DNA of 64,000 nucleotides, from assembly GCF_015752315.1 (NCBI RefSeq), contig NZ_JADOVJ010000001.1, positions 4,332,501 through 4,396,500 of the forward strand. Reading direction: 5' to 3'. The DNA is from Nocardioides luteus. Lineage in GTDB: Bacteria > Actinomycetota > Actinomycetes > Propionibacteriales > Nocardioidaceae. Positions 40,700 through 49,224 of the stretch are shown in pieces. Position numbers and translations under genes: made by a program. Each line of letters starts with the position of its first letter. Position 1 is the first letter of the stretch. The notes below the pieces were generated by a model. It was given only the letters and a program-made list of their open reading frames with translations. It was not told where the DNA came from and did no database searches.

Positions 40700-40712
40700 A
40701 GCGTCGGCAGGC

Positions 40713-41354
40713 ATGAGCACACCACCTTTCATTCCTGCCGACCACCTCGGCGCGGTGAACCGCGCGCTGACCACGACGACCCGCGGCGGCGAGGAGCTGC
40801 GCGTGCTCGTCGTCGAGCGCAGCTACGACGCCGACCCCGACGAGGTCTGGGACGCGCTGACCACCAAGGAGCGCATCCCGCGCTGGCTGATGCCGGTCAC
40901 CGGCGACTTCGAGGTCGGCGGCCGCTACCAGCTCGAGGGCAACGCCGGCGGTGAGATCCTCGCCTGCGACCGCCCCAAGCTGCTCTCGATCACCTGGGAC
41001 TACGGCGACATGAAATCGTGGGTCGACGCGACCCTGACCGCCGCCGGCGGCCGTACGCTGCTCCGGCTCGAGCACTCCGCCCCCGTCCCGCCCGAGCAGT
41101 GGAAGGAGTTCGGCCCCAGCGCCGTCGGCATCGGCTGGGAGCAGATGCTGCTCGGCCTCGCCCTGCACCTCTCCGCCCCCGACGCCGAGAAGATCGACCC
41201 GATGTCCCCCGAGGCGCTGCCCGCGATGATCGAGCACACCCAGGGCTCCGCCGCCGCCTGGGTCGAGGCCGACATCGCCTTCGGCACCCCGCCCGACCAG
41301 GCCCGCGCCGCCGGCGAGCGCTGCGTGGCCGCCTACACCGCGATGCCGGAGTAG
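40713..41354 (+). CDS. SRPBCC (AHSA1-type) domain protein
   Basis: A 213-residue helix-grip protein. VVERSYDADPDEVWDALTTKERIPRWLMPVTGDFEVGGRY is the typical AHSA1 beginning, seen as two blocks VERSYDADPDEVWDAL and IPRWLMPVTGDFEVGG; later LLSITWDYGD and TLLRLEHSAPV strands and a long final helix follow. Such proteins bind hydrophobic ligands; many sit in an operon with an ArsR regulator, as here (four bases after the stop the regulator begins). The start follows a -10 box by 8 nt, so the mRNA is probably leaderless and controlled by the overlapping operator. The ligand is not known. Confidence 0.85.
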   Translation: MSTPPFIPADHLGAVNRALTTTTRGGEELRVLVVERSYDADPDEVWDALTTKERIPRWLMPVTGDFEVGGRYQLEGNAGGEILACDRPKLLSITWDYGDMKSWVDATLTAAGGRTLLRLEHSAPVPPEQWKEFGPSAVGIGWEQMLLGLALHLSAPDAEKIDPMSPEALPAMIEHTQGSAAAWVEADIAFGTPPDQARAAGERCVAAYTAMPE

Positions 41355-41358
41355 CCGC

Positions 41359-41697
41359 TTGCACGCCTTCGACGTCCTCGGCGACCCCGTACGCCGCCGC
41401 ATCCTCGAGCTCCTCGCCGCCGGCGACCTCACCTCCGGCGAGGTCGTCGAGACCATCTCCGCCGAGTTCGGCATCCGCCAGCCCGCGGTCTCGATGCAGC
41501 TCAAGGTCCTGCGCGAGCACGGCTTCGCCAACGTACGTCCCGACGGCACCCGCCGCATCTACTCCCTCGACACCGGCCCCCTGGCCGAGGTCGACGCCTG
41601 GCTCACCCCGTTCCGCCGCTTCTGGACCCAGCACCTAGACGCCCTCGACACCGAGATCAAGCGTGGCCGGCGGGAAATGAGACCTACCGAGGGCTGA
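41359..41697 (+). CDS. ArsR-family transcriptional regulator
   Basis: A 112-residue winged helix protein. HAFDVLGDPVRRRILELLAAG opens the DNA-binding domain in the usual order (shown here as VLGDPVRRRILELL), and the recognition helix is QPAVSMQLKVLREHG; the wing is RPDGTRRIYSLD. No metal-binding Cys pair, so it likely senses something other than metal. Start TTG just after the SRPBCC stop; no ATG fits. The ATATCAA-N6-TTGATAT repeat upstream of the pair is the expected site. The tail (FWTQHLDALDTEIKRGRR) is helical and basic. Confidence 0.88.
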   Translation: MHAFDVLGDPVRRRILELLAAGDLTSGEVVETISAEFGIRQPAVSMQLKVLREHGFANVRPDGTRRIYSLDTGPLAEVDAWLTPFRRFWTQHLDALDTEIKRGRREMRPTEG

Positions 41698-41715
41698 ACC
41701 CCGAACCAGATACCC

Positions 41716-41936
41716 GCCGAGTCGGCGCATCTGTCCCGCTACCCAACGCCGAGTCGGCGCATCTGCCCCGAAATAGAGCGTCGAAACGGCGCCAGGGCCC
41801 AGCGACGACGTCGCCAGAACCGCAGCACGGACCCCGACCCGGTGCGTGAGACAGTCACGCCGGCTCGCGCGCCAGACGGGACAGTCACGCCGACTCGGGC
41901 GTTCCACGTGGGACAGTTGCGCCGACTCGGCGGGGT
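41716..41936. repeat. second copy of the head-to-head 32-bp-unit element
   Basis: Two A units (41716, 41748; period 32) read GCCGAGTCGGCGCATCTGYC. A core of about 68 bp follows that ends GGTGCGTGAGACAGTCACGCC as in the first element. Then come three inverted B units spaced 30 and 32 bp, ending GCGCCGACTCGGCGGGG. The flanking TGTGYGGT is also shared. It lies between convergent genes (ArsR and DUF222/HNH) and holds no gene. Confidence 0.88.
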
Positions 41937-41962
41937 GTGTGGTCCGTGATCGTCCTGCTGGT

Positions 41963-43237
41963 TCAGGGGCGGCGGGTGAATCGGATGGTGCCGTCCGGCA
42001 ACCGTTCATGAACATAGGCGGGGTTGTGTGCCAGTCGGTGGTGATGTGGGCACAACAGCACCCCGTCCTTCAGGTCGGTCTTTCCACCGGCTGCCCAGGG
42101 GTCGAGGTGGTGGGCATCGCACCATTCGGGCGGCATGTCACAGCCTTCGGCCTGGCAGCACTTCTGCCGCAACCGGAGGGCTTTGCGTTGGATGGGCTGG
42201 AAGAACCTACTGCCTCGGCCGGCGTCGAGGACCTCGCCATCTCCGCCGAGGACCCAGGGGATGATGGTGGCGTTGCAGGCCAGTCGCCGGGCCTCGGCGG
42301 CGCTGATGGTGGCGCCGTTGGTCTCGTCGTAGCCCAAGGTCGCGACCCCGAGGTCTTTGCGGAGCTCCTCGAGGGAGATGACGACGTTGATGGTGGTGGC
42401 GTCACCACCGTGCCTGGGTAAGCTGGCGGGATCGACGGTCTCCAGCAGCCGGGCGAAGCCTTGGCCCATCAACCGTCCCCACGGGGGCAGCGGGGCACCT
42501 TTGTCGAGGAGCTGTTGTTTGCGGGGCTGGGCGTAGGCCTCGACGAGTCGCTTGAACCGCATCCCGACCGAGGTCGGGAGGACTCCGTCGAACCCGATGG
42601 TGCCGTCGTGGTTGTCCCAGATCCGGAGCGCGGTCTTCTGCTGGGCGCGTTCTTCCTCGGCCAGCAGTGCTTTGGCTTCGGCGTTCTCGAAACGGCCAGG
42701 GTCGATCTCGCGCAGGATGCGCTTGCCGACGATGCGGAGTTCGTTGGCGGTCAGCCGGGTGGCGTAGTCGACCAGCAGCTTCTCGGCCAAGACCAGCTCC
42801 TCGCGGCTCGCGACCGGGTCGGTCTCGATCGCGTCGAGTGCCTGGGTGATCACCCGGGCCTTGTCCAGCGACACGACACCCTCGGCCAGGCCGGCCGCGA
42901 CAAGGTCGTACTTCGCGACGCTCGCGGCGAGCTTGATCTGGGCTCGGGCAACAGACTTGTCGACGAGCAGCTCGGTCCGCAGCCACCCCGAGGCGTCCTT
43001 CGCACCGGTCTCCTCGGCAATGTCGCCGGCCGAGGCGAGGACCCGCAGCTTCAACGCGGCCTGCTGGGCCTGCAGCTTCTCGAGTCGTTCGAGCAGGTCC
43101 TTCTTCTGCCCGGTCCGCCAGTAGACGGGGTCGCTGGACAGCAGCTCTCGAAGGGCGGATTCGATGGTGCTCAGGGCGGCGTCGATCGCGTCGCTGGGGT
43201 TGGTGCCCCAGTGGTCGATCTCGCGCCCGAGACTCAT
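41963..43237 (-). CDS. DUF222/HNH endonuclease domain protein (13E12-repeat type)
   Basis: A 424-residue protein. The long DUF222 helical domain (ALSTIESALRELL, LQAQQAALKLRVLASAGDIAEETGA, YDLVAAGLAEGVVSLDKARVI) is followed by a C-terminal HNH nuclease: CCQAEGCDMPPEWCDAHHLDPWAAGG with two Cys pairs and the His-His catalytic part, then LLCPHHHRLAH. These genes are multicopy in Nocardioides, Microbacterium and Mycobacterium (13E12 family) and may be mobile; their task is unresolved. ATG picked for its AGGGA upstream and because the DUF222 domain begins directly after; the open frame extends 175 codons further through repetitive DNA. Repeats bracket it on both sides. Confidence 0.88.
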   Translation of the reverse strand: MSLGREIDHWGTNPSDAIDAALSTIESALRELLSSDPVYWRTGQKKDLLERLEKLQAQQAALKLRVLASAGDIAEETGAKDASGWLRTELLVDKSVARAQIKLAASVAKYDLVAAGLAEGVVSLDKARVITQALDAIETDPVASREELVLAEKLLVDYATRLTANELRIVGKRILREIDPGRFENAEAKALLAEEERAQQKTALRIWDNHDGTIGFDGVLPTSVGMRFKRLVEAYAQPRKQQLLDKGAPLPPWGRLMGQGFARLLETVDPASLPRHGGDATTINVVISLEELRKDLGVATLGYDETNGATISAAEARRLACNATIIPWVLGGDGEVLDAGRGSRFFQPIQRKALRLRQKCCQAEGCDMPPEWCDAHHLDPWAAGGKTDLKDGVLLCPHHHRLAHNPAYVHERLPDGTIRFTRRP

Positions 43238-43275
43238 CGCGCTCGTCCCTTCAGAGGTGTGCTGTGATGGTTCTG

Positions 43276-43281
43276 ATTCTA
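43276..43281 (-). promoter_or_regulatory. -10 box TAGAAT of the DUF222/HNH gene
   Basis: On the minus strand TAGAAT lies about 40 bp upstream of the ATG. The AT-rich stretch beyond it (43300-43350) contrasts with the surrounding GC-rich DNA. No clear -35 box. Confidence 0.4.
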
Positions 43282-43467
43282 CGCCCCAACCCTCGATTGA
43301 TCCATCTATTTTCCCAGGTAAACCGTAGTTTTTGCACTTAGTGAACGGCCTCGTTCCTGTGGATGATAAGTGGCCCGAAGGGCCACCATTCCTACCCCGG
43401 AACACCCCGATCCCGTACAAGAATCTCGCTGCGCCACACCCGGGCCGCCGCCCCGATAGCCAGCCAA

Positions 43468-43814
43468 ATCTTTTCTCGATCTGGTCCGGAGTCCAGGACC
43501 GCGAAGCGGCCGGCGTAGCCGGCGCCCGAAGGGCGTCCTTGACGCCGGTCCAGATCGAGAAGACCCTCAGGAAAGGGTCGGCGGCCCAGGCCAGCCACGA
43601 AGAGACGGTTACGCACAGGGTGGTCTCGACAAGCTCGACCACCGGGGCATCACTGGTCCGTGACACACCATGTTGCGCGCCCGGCGAAGCCAACACCCGA
43701 CCCCATCCTCGACGCCGGAGCAGATCGAGAAGGCCCTCGAGAACGGGTCGGCGGCCCACACCATCCACGAAGAACGGTTACGCACAGCGAGGTCTCGACA
43801 AGCTCGACCACCGG
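43468..43814. repeat. gene-free repeat region: duplicated 104-bp unit with palindromic ends
   Basis: A unit starting GACGCCGG and ending in GGTCTCGACAAGCTCGACCACCGG occurs at 43541-43644 and again at 43711-43814, about 80 percent identical. An inverted partial copy at 43473-43493 (TTCTCGATCTGGTCCGGAGTC) can pair with the first unit. Each full unit ends in the palindromic TCGACAAGCTCGA repeat. No credible gene lies between the DUF222/HNH start and the VOC gene; a 7-bp hairpin (GTGGCCC-GAA-GGGCCAC) sits at 43370-43386. Confidence 0.85.
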
Positions 43815-43824
43815 ACAGACACGC

Positions 43825-44226
43825 TCAGTCGATCCGCCCCCGACGCCGATCGGTGGTGATCAGCTCGACGTTGATCCCAGCAGCCCGCACGAACGCGATG
43901 AGCTCATCGTCGAACATCTCCCCAGGCTGCGGCGGACTGAGCGTACGAGCCCCGGCGGCCCCGAGCTCGACCAGAGTGACCTCGAGATCAGGTGCCATGA
44001 AGGCCAGGTGATGGAGACCGTACGCATGCGGCCCAGGAGTCACCGGGGTGATGAGCTTGATGGGCAGAGAGTCCGGCTTCTCCAGGAAGACCCCGCGGAC
44101 CCCGTGACGGGTGTTGACGACCGGATCGGTGACGCGCCGGTAGCCGAAGAGCCGCTCGAACGCCTCGGCGGCACGGTGCAGGTCGCGGACCTGGATGCCG
44201 ATGTGGTCAAGTCGAAGGTCGGGCAT
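43825..44226 (-). CDS. VOC-superfamily protein (glyoxalase/methylmalonyl-CoA-epimerase-like)
   Basis: A 133-residue single-repeat-pair VOC fold. The first metal ligand is His in LDHIGIQVRDL, others likely His in YGLHHLAFMAPDL and Glu in NVELITT. The order and length match methylmalonyl-CoA epimerases and small glyoxalase-like proteins. ATG chosen because GAGG sits five bases upstream; a GTG two codons earlier is possible. It overlaps the end of acpS by about 20 bases, so the two are co-transcribed. An epimerase acting on a CoA or carrier-bound acid would suit the neighbourhood, but the substrate is unproven. Confidence 0.78.
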   Translation of the reverse strand: MPDLRLDHIGIQVRDLHRAAEAFERLFGYRRVTDPVVNTRHGVRGVFLEKPDSLPIKLITPVTPGPHAYGLHHLAFMAPDLEVTLVELGAAGARTLSPPQPGEMFDDELIAFVRAAGINVELITTDRRRGRID

Positions 44227-44626
44227 TCTCACCTCGCATCGGGTCGCCGTCGGCGACAGCTGTGGCGATGGCCATCCGGGGGCCGGGAACGGTGGCGACC
44301 CGCACGCCGGTGACGCCGGCCAGGGCTGCGAGCTCGGCCGCAGGGCCCTCGAGGCGTACCGAAAGAGACCCAGAGGCGTCCTCGAGCACCGTGATCCCGC
44401 GCCACGGCAGCGGCCCGGACCATTCGCCGGGACCGAGTGCCTTCCAGACGGCCTCCTTGGCGGCGTACCTCATCGCGAAGGCCGTGGCGGGGGTCGCCGC
44501 GGCCATGCACTGGGCGATCTCGGCGTCGGTGAACCACCGCACCGCGAAGCCGGAGCCACGCATCGCCAGGAGTCGCGCGAAGCGCCGGATGTCGGCGACG
44601 TCGATCCCGACCCCCTGCAGGCTCAT
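44207..44626 (-). CDS. acpS: holo-ACP synthase (4'-phosphopantetheinyl transferase, AcpS type)
   Basis: A 139-residue protein with the AcpS motif pair: VGIDVADIRRFARLL (Asp for magnesium) and FAMRYAAKEAVWKALG (the W/F-A-x-K-E-A block). It transfers phosphopantetheine from CoA to the serine of carrier proteins. Two carrier proteins (10.5 and 36 kb) in the same locus are likely clients, although it could equally be the housekeeping AcpS for fatty acid synthesis. Start at the ATG before SLQGVGIDV; longer frames have no conserved residues. It lies downstream of the AMP-ligase and SGNH-like genes on the same strand. Confidence 0.88.
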   Translation of the reverse strand: MSLQGVGIDVADIRRFARLLAMRGSGFAVRWFTDAEIAQCMAAATPATAFAMRYAAKEAVWKALGPGEWSGPLPWRGITVLEDASGSLSVRLEGPAAELAALAGVTGVRVATVPGPRMAIATAVADGDPMRGENARPST

Positions 44627-44654
44627 CGCATACTCATCGCCCTTCGTCCGCACC

Positions 44655-45518
44655 TCAGGCGACCGGACTCTGGGTCGCCACCACCCTGAGCAGCTCCGCG
44701 GCGACGGCCTCCGACCCGACCTCGTTGAGGTGGCCACGGTCGAAGGTCAGGTTCTCGTTGAGCACGTAGTAGGTGGTGCCGTCCTGGCTGCGCTCGCCGG
44801 TGCCCTCCGCCTCCGCGGCGGCGATGTCGACGAGGCGGCCGGTGGATCCGTACTTCTCCCGGACCATCGCGTTGTAGCGCTCCCGGGCGATGTTGTCGGC
44901 CGGACCCATCTGGTCGTCCCGGCCCAGGGCCGCCTTGACCTTGGACTTCCAGTTGCGGTCGGCGGTGAGCGGCGCGGTCGTGTATAGGAAACGTACGTCC
45001 GGATGGGCCGCCTCCACCTCGGCCATCGTCGACACGTAGGCGTCGAAGACGGCCTGCACGTCGGTGGCCGCGGTGATGTCGACGTAGCAGAGCTTCATCA
45101 GCGCCACGTCGATGTCCTTCCCGGCGGGGCTGTCCATCACCTCCTCGAAGGCGGCGAACTTGCTCATCGGGTCCTCGTTCACCCCGATGTAGGCGTGCCG
45201 CAGCATCGCGCCCTCACCCTCGGAGTCGACGGAGCCGCCGGTGACATCGGCGACGACGGGAGCCGAGACCGAGGCGTCGGAGTACACCTTCGAGACCCCG
45301 TCGATGATGTTCATCCCCACCGAGTTGTGCCCGAAGAGCACCTTGGTCTGCCCCACGACCCGCAGCTCCGACTCGGAGGGCCCTGCGATCGCGACGTGGT
45401 CGTTCATTCCTGGACTCCTCAGCAACCATGCGCCGGCCAGCGCGACCGCGACGACCAGCACTCCAGCCCATACGCCGGCCAGCAGCTTCACCGACCTGGG
45501 CACGTTCCTCACCGACAT
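44655..45518 (-). CDS. membrane-anchored SGNH-like hydrolase
   Basis: A 287-residue protein. One N-terminal helix (LLAGVWAGVLVVAVALAGAWLL) anchors an extracytoplasmic domain. VLFGHNSVGMNIIDG may correspond to the first block of SGNH proteins, with Ser after His-Asn; VALMKLCYVDI is the second region, and DRGHLNEVGSEAVAAELL closely fits the final D-x-x-H block of GDSL/SGNH esterases and O-acyltransferase partners. It might remove or transfer acyl groups on the exported polymer. ATG chosen with AGGTGGG six bases upstream, two bases after the ligase stop. The family assignment is moderate because the Ser block is atypical. Confidence 0.6.
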   Translation of the reverse strand: MSVRNVPRSVKLLAGVWAGVLVVAVALAGAWLLRSPGMNDHVAIAGPSESELRVVGQTKVLFGHNSVGMNIIDGVSKVYSDASVSAPVVADVTGGSVDSEGEGAMLRHAYIGVNEDPMSKFAAFEEVMDSPAGKDIDVALMKLCYVDITAATDVQAVFDAYVSTMAEVEAAHPDVRFLYTTAPLTADRNWKSKVKAALGRDDQMGPADNIARERYNAMVREKYGSTGRLVDIAAAEAEGTGERSQDGTTYYVLNENLTFDRGHLNEVGSEAVAAELLRVVATQSPVA

Positions 45519-45520
45519 CC

Positions 45521-47092
45521 TCAACCCACCTTGACCCCTTCGAAACCCGCATCGTCCGCATCATCGACGTCGTCGTCCTGTCCCCCGGCGGGTTCCTGTG
45601 CCAGCCGGAGGCACATCGCGCGTACGTCGCGCTTGATGACCTTCCCGTTCGCGTTCATCGGCAGCGCGTCCACGAAACGGACCACCTCGGGCACCATGTG
45701 CTTCGAGAGCCGCTCGCGACAGTGCGCGATCACGTCGGCGCCGCGCAGCGTCGACCCGCGCCGCCGCACCACCACCAGCTCGACCCGCTCGCCCGCGGCC
45801 TCGTCCGGGAGCCCGACCGCGGCGGCCGCCACCACGTCCGGCAGATAGAGCGCCGCAGCCTCGACGTCCTGGCTCGCGATCCGGTGCCCCCACGACTTGA
45901 TGAAGTCCTCGACCCGGTCGACCACGTAGATGTAGCCGTCCTCGTCGACCTTCGCCAGATCACCCGTACGCAGCATCCCGCCGGGCATCTTGCGGGCCGT
46001 CGCCTCGGGGTCGTCGAGGTAGCCGGGCGAGATGTTCGCGCCGCTGGCCCAGATCTCGCCGACCTCACCGGGCTCGACGTGCACCCCGTCGCGGTCGAGC
46101 ACCCGCAGGTCCACACCCGGGATGCCCCGGCCGATCGACCCCGGCCGGCGGCAGAGCTCCTCGGGCGGAAGGTAGGAGAGCCGGGCGGTGGCCTCGGTCG
46201 CCCCGTACATCACGAAGACCTTGGCCTGCGGCTGGGCGCGCGCCATCTGCTCCACCAGCGCGGGGGCCAGCCGGCCACCGGCCTGCTGGATCGTCCGCAG
46301 CGTGGGCACCGCCGTGGAGCCGAACGTGCTGTTGCGCAGCAGCATCCCGAACGTCGAGGGCACCCCGGCGAATCCCGTGCAGCGCGCGGACACCATCCGG
46401 TCCACCACCGCCTGCGGGAAGACGAACGTCGGCTGGATGACCATCGCGGCGCCGGCGCGCAGGTGGGTGTGCAGGAGCGAGAGCCCGAAGACGTAGGTGA
46501 ACGGCAGCACCACGAGCATCCGGTCCGACGAGGTGATCTCGAGGTAGCCGAGGATCGAGGTCGTGTTCGCCTGGATGTTGCGGTGGGTGAGCCGCACCGC
46601 GCGCGGGTCGCCGGTGGTGCCGGAGGTGAACATGTAGAGCGCGTCCTGGTCCGGGTCGACATCGACCGCCTCGGGCAGCTCGGCCGGCGCCGATCGTTGC
46701 TTCGGGACGAGCCGCTCCTTCCGCTCCACGACGACCGGGAGGCTCCTGGGCAGGCTCAGCCGCAGCGCCTCGGCCTGGGAACGGCCCACCAGCAGCGCGT
46801 CCGCACCGACCCAGCGCACCCGGGCCACCACCTCCTCGGCCGGCAGCGTGACCGCCAGCGGCACCACGACCAGACCCATCCGGAGCGCCGCGAGGTAGGC
46901 CGAGACCCAGAACAGCCCGTTGGGCGCCATGATCCCGACCGGCGTACCCGGCGTCAGGCCGAGCGTCGAGAGACGCTCGGTCAGCACGGACACGCTGGAT
47001 CGCAGCTCTTCGAAGGTGTACTCGCGACCCGCTTCGGCGAGCGCGATCGAGTCCTCGGGCGCTAGCTCGAGAAGAAAGTCGGCGGTGTTCAA
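45521..47092 (-). CDS. acyl-CoA synthetase / AMP-dependent ligase
   Basis: A 523-residue ANL-superfamily enzyme, full length for the family. The P-loop is MFTSGTTGDPRAVRLTH (the usual Lys is Arg here), then FTYVFGLSLLHTHL, YGATEATARLSYL for adenine, GMLRTGDLAKVDEDGYIYVVDR and the C-terminal ANGKVIKRDV lysine. It makes acyl-AMP and acyl-thioester from a carboxylate. It is followed two bases later by the SGNH-like gene and then acpS and VOC, forming an acyl-handling operon. The acidic tail DDDVDDADDAG is unusual. The substrate is unknown: fatty acid or carrier loading are both possible. Confidence 0.87.
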   Translation of the reverse strand: MNTADFLLELAPEDSIALAEAGREYTFEELRSSVSVLTERLSTLGLTPGTPVGIMAPNGLFWVSAYLAALRMGLVVVPLAVTLPAEEVVARVRWVGADALLVGRSQAEALRLSLPRSLPVVVERKERLVPKQRSAPAELPEAVDVDPDQDALYMFTSGTTGDPRAVRLTHRNIQANTTSILGYLEITSSDRMLVVLPFTYVFGLSLLHTHLRAGAAMVIQPTFVFPQAVVDRMVSARCTGFAGVPSTFGMLLRNSTFGSTAVPTLRTIQQAGGRLAPALVEQMARAQPQAKVFVMYGATEATARLSYLPPEELCRRPGSIGRGIPGVDLRVLDRDGVHVEPGEVGEIWASGANISPGYLDDPEATARKMPGGMLRTGDLAKVDEDGYIYVVDRVEDFIKSWGHRIASQDVEAAALYLPDVVAAAAVGLPDEAAGERVELVVVRRRGSTLRGADVIAHCRERLSKHMVPEVVRFVDALPMNANGKVIKRDVRAMCLRLAQEPAGGQDDDVDDADDAGFEGVKVG

Positions 47093-47256
47093 CGTGGCCT
47101 GTCCCCCGGGATGCTACGGCCGGGACAGTTCCCGGCTACCGCAACGTCGCACGGCCCGCCTCCAGCGACGGTGGCCGGTCCGGCAGGCTGCCTGAAATTT
47201 GGTACGCGACCCACGCATCCGTCTCGACACGGCTCCGCTGCGCGTCGACTGGTCCC

Positions 47257-47928
47257 GTGAACCTCAAACGCCTCGCCCTTCTCGTGCTGCTCGGCGTGCT
47301 CGTCGGCGTCACGATCTTCTGGGTGCCCGGGCGTTTCGCCGGCTCCTCGTCCGGCAAGGACGGCGACCCGGCAGGCGCCTCGTCGTCCCAGTCGGGCTCA
47401 CCGGGAGCCGACGCGAGCTCCGGGTCGGGATCCGGGTCCGGGTCTGGGTCCGGGTCGACGTCGGAGTCGGATCCCGAGCCCGCGACCGAGGCGCTGCCGA
47501 AGGCAGCCTCGACCCCGTCCGAGTCCGGACTTCCCGGCCTGACCGAGAAGCCACGTACGAAGTCGGCGGCGCTGATCTCGGAGCCGCTGCCGAAGTCCGC
47601 GGTCCGCAAGGGCGCGCTGGTGTCCGGCTACCCGGCGGCGCTGGAACCGCCGGCGCGGACCACCGTTGACGTCTCCAGCGTCTCGGCCACCAAGGGCGTG
47701 CTCCAGGTGGCGCTGACGGCGAGCTGCCGGCGGCCGTGCGACGTACTGCGTCACTTCCGGACCAGCCTCGCCCAGCACGGCTTCAAGGAGGTCACGACCA
47801 CCTCGGTCGAGAACACCCCCGCGGTGTCGCTGCAGCGCGGCGACGAGACGGTGAGCGTCACGGTCACCCGGACCGGCCGCCGCGCCGTCGACTTCAGCCT
47901 CTTCTCCGTCCTCCGCACGAAGACCTGA
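47257..47928 (+). CDS. membrane-anchored protein with Gly-Ser repeat linker
   Basis: A 223-residue protein, not recognised. It has an N-terminal helix (LALLVLLGVLVGVTIFWV), then a low-complexity Ser/Gly/Asp stretch in which GSGSGSGSGS is encoded by tandem TCCGGG hexamers, then a folded C-terminal domain of about 110 residues with one Cys pair (ASCRRPCDVLRHF) and strands at VLQVALTA and ETVSVTVTRTG. It is probably exported with the domain outside. GTG start. It precedes an MFS gene by six bases and may be co-expressed with it. The hexamer tract is prone to slippage. Confidence 0.65.
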   Translation: MNLKRLALLVLLGVLVGVTIFWVPGRFAGSSSGKDGDPAGASSSQSGSPGADASSGSGSGSGSGSGSTSESDPEPATEALPKAASTPSESGLPGLTEKPRTKSAALISEPLPKSAVRKGALVSGYPAALEPPARTTVDVSSVSATKGVLQVALTASCRRPCDVLRHFRTSLAQHGFKEVTTTSVENTPAVSLQRGDETVSVTVTRTGRRAVDFSLFSVLRTKT

Positions 47929-47934
47929 GCGCCG

Positions 47935-49224
47935 GTGTACCTCTCCCTCAGCGACCGTCCCACCACGAGTGCCGAGCCGCAGCGCACCGGCGGGCGGGTC
48001 TCCCGGACGGTCATCACCCTCGGCATCGTCAGCCTGCTGACCGACATCTCCTCGGAGTCGGTCTCGGCCATCCTGCCGCTCTACCTGACCGCGGTGGTGG
48101 GGCTCTCGCCGGTGGCGTACGGGCTCATCGACGGGCTCTACCAGGGCGTCTCCTCGCTGGTGCGGATCGCGGCCGGGTGGGCCGCCGACCGCACCGACCG
48201 GCCGCAGCCGGTGGCCCTGGCGGGCTACGCGATGAGCGCGGTCGCGCGGCTCGGGCTGATCTTCGCGGGTGGCTTCGGGACGATCTCCGCAGCGATCTCG
48301 CTGGACCGCGTCGGCAAGGGCGTACGCACCGCTCCGCGCGACGCGATGATCGCCGCCTCCAGCGACCCGGCGCACCTCGGCCGCAGCTTCGGCGTCCACC
48401 GGGCGCTGGACACGATCGGGGCGACGCTCGGGCCGCTGCTGGCGTTCGTGATCCTGTGGCGGATCGCCGACGGCTACGAGACCGTCCTGGTCGTCTCGCT
48501 CGGCTTCGCGGTGCTCGGGGTGGCCACGATGGCCTTCTTCGTCCCGTTCCGCACCGGAGCCGTCCGCCGGGTCGCTCCCCGCCGCGAGCCCCGCGCCAAG
48601 GTGCGCTGGCGTGCCGCGCTCACGCCCGGTCTCGCGCGGGTGATCGGCGTCTCCGGGGTGCTCGCGCTCCTGACCGTCGGCGACGGCTTCGTCTACCTCG
48701 CGCTGCTCGAGACCGGCGGCTTCGCGGCCCAGTGGTTCCCGGTCCTCTACGTCGGCACCAACCTCGCCTACCTCGCCCTGGCCGTCCCGATGGGACGGCT
48801 CGCTGACCACGTCGGGCGGGTCCGGGTCCTCGTGCTCGGTCACCTCCCGCTCGCGGCCGCGTACCTGTGCGCGGCCACCGGCTCCGGCGCGTTCTGGACG
48901 ACGTGCGCCGCGGTGCTCCTCCTCGGCGTCTTCTACGCCGCGACCGACGGCACCCTGGCCGCGGTGGCCGGACAGCTGGTCCCCGAGACCGTACGTGCCA
49001 GCGGCATCGCCACCGCCCAGACCGCGGTGGCTCTCGCCCGGCTGGTCGCGGCGACCGGCTTCGGCCTGCTCTGGTACGCCGTCGGCCCCCGGCTCGCGAT
49101 GCTCGCCGTCTGCGTGGTGCTGGTCGCCGCGATACCGGCCGGCCTCGCCGTGCTGCGCCGGCTTCTCGGGTCCGAACGACCTGGCCTCGAGCCCGCCGAG
49201 CCCCCGACGAAGGTCCAGGGATGA
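47935..49224 (+). CDS. major facilitator superfamily transporter
   Basis: A 429-residue, 12-helix carrier. The loop 2-3 signature is present as AAGWAADRTDRPQPVALAGYA, and a loop element DRVGKGVRTAPRDAMIA closely matches the family of MFS proteins similar to fosmidomycin/tetracycline exporters. A basic central loop (RREPRAKVRWRAAL) separates the halves. Its substrate is unknown. GTG start six bases after the preceding stop. Its stop overlaps the propeller-protein start (ATGA), and the three genes from 47.3 to 50.2 kb look like one transcript. Confidence 0.85.
   Translation: MYLSLSDRPTTSAEPQRTGGRVSRTVITLGIVSLLTDISSESVSAILPLYLTAVVGLSPVAYGLIDGLYQGVSSLVRIAAGWAADRTDRPQPVALAGYAMSAVARLGLIFAGGFGTISAAISLDRVGKGVRTAPRDAMIAASSDPAHLGRSFGVHRALDTIGATLGPLLAFVILWRIADGYETVLVVSLGFAVLGVATMAFFVPFRTGAVRRVAPRREPRAKVRWRAALTPGLARVIGVSGVLALLTVGDGFVYLALLETGGFAAQWFPVLYVGTNLAYLALAVPMGRLADHVGRVRVLVLGHLPLAAAYLCAATGSGAFWTTCAAVLLLGVFYAATDGTLAAVAGQLVPETVRASGIATAQTAVALARLVAATGFGLLWYAVGPRLAMLAVCVVLVAAIPAGLAVLRRLLGSERPGLEPAEPPTKVQG

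Noticed and set aside
41963..43768. N-terminal extension of the DUF222/HNH protein
   Set aside because: The extra 175 codons run through repeats and the promoter (TAGAAT). The ATG with AGGGA upstream begins directly at the DUF222 domain.
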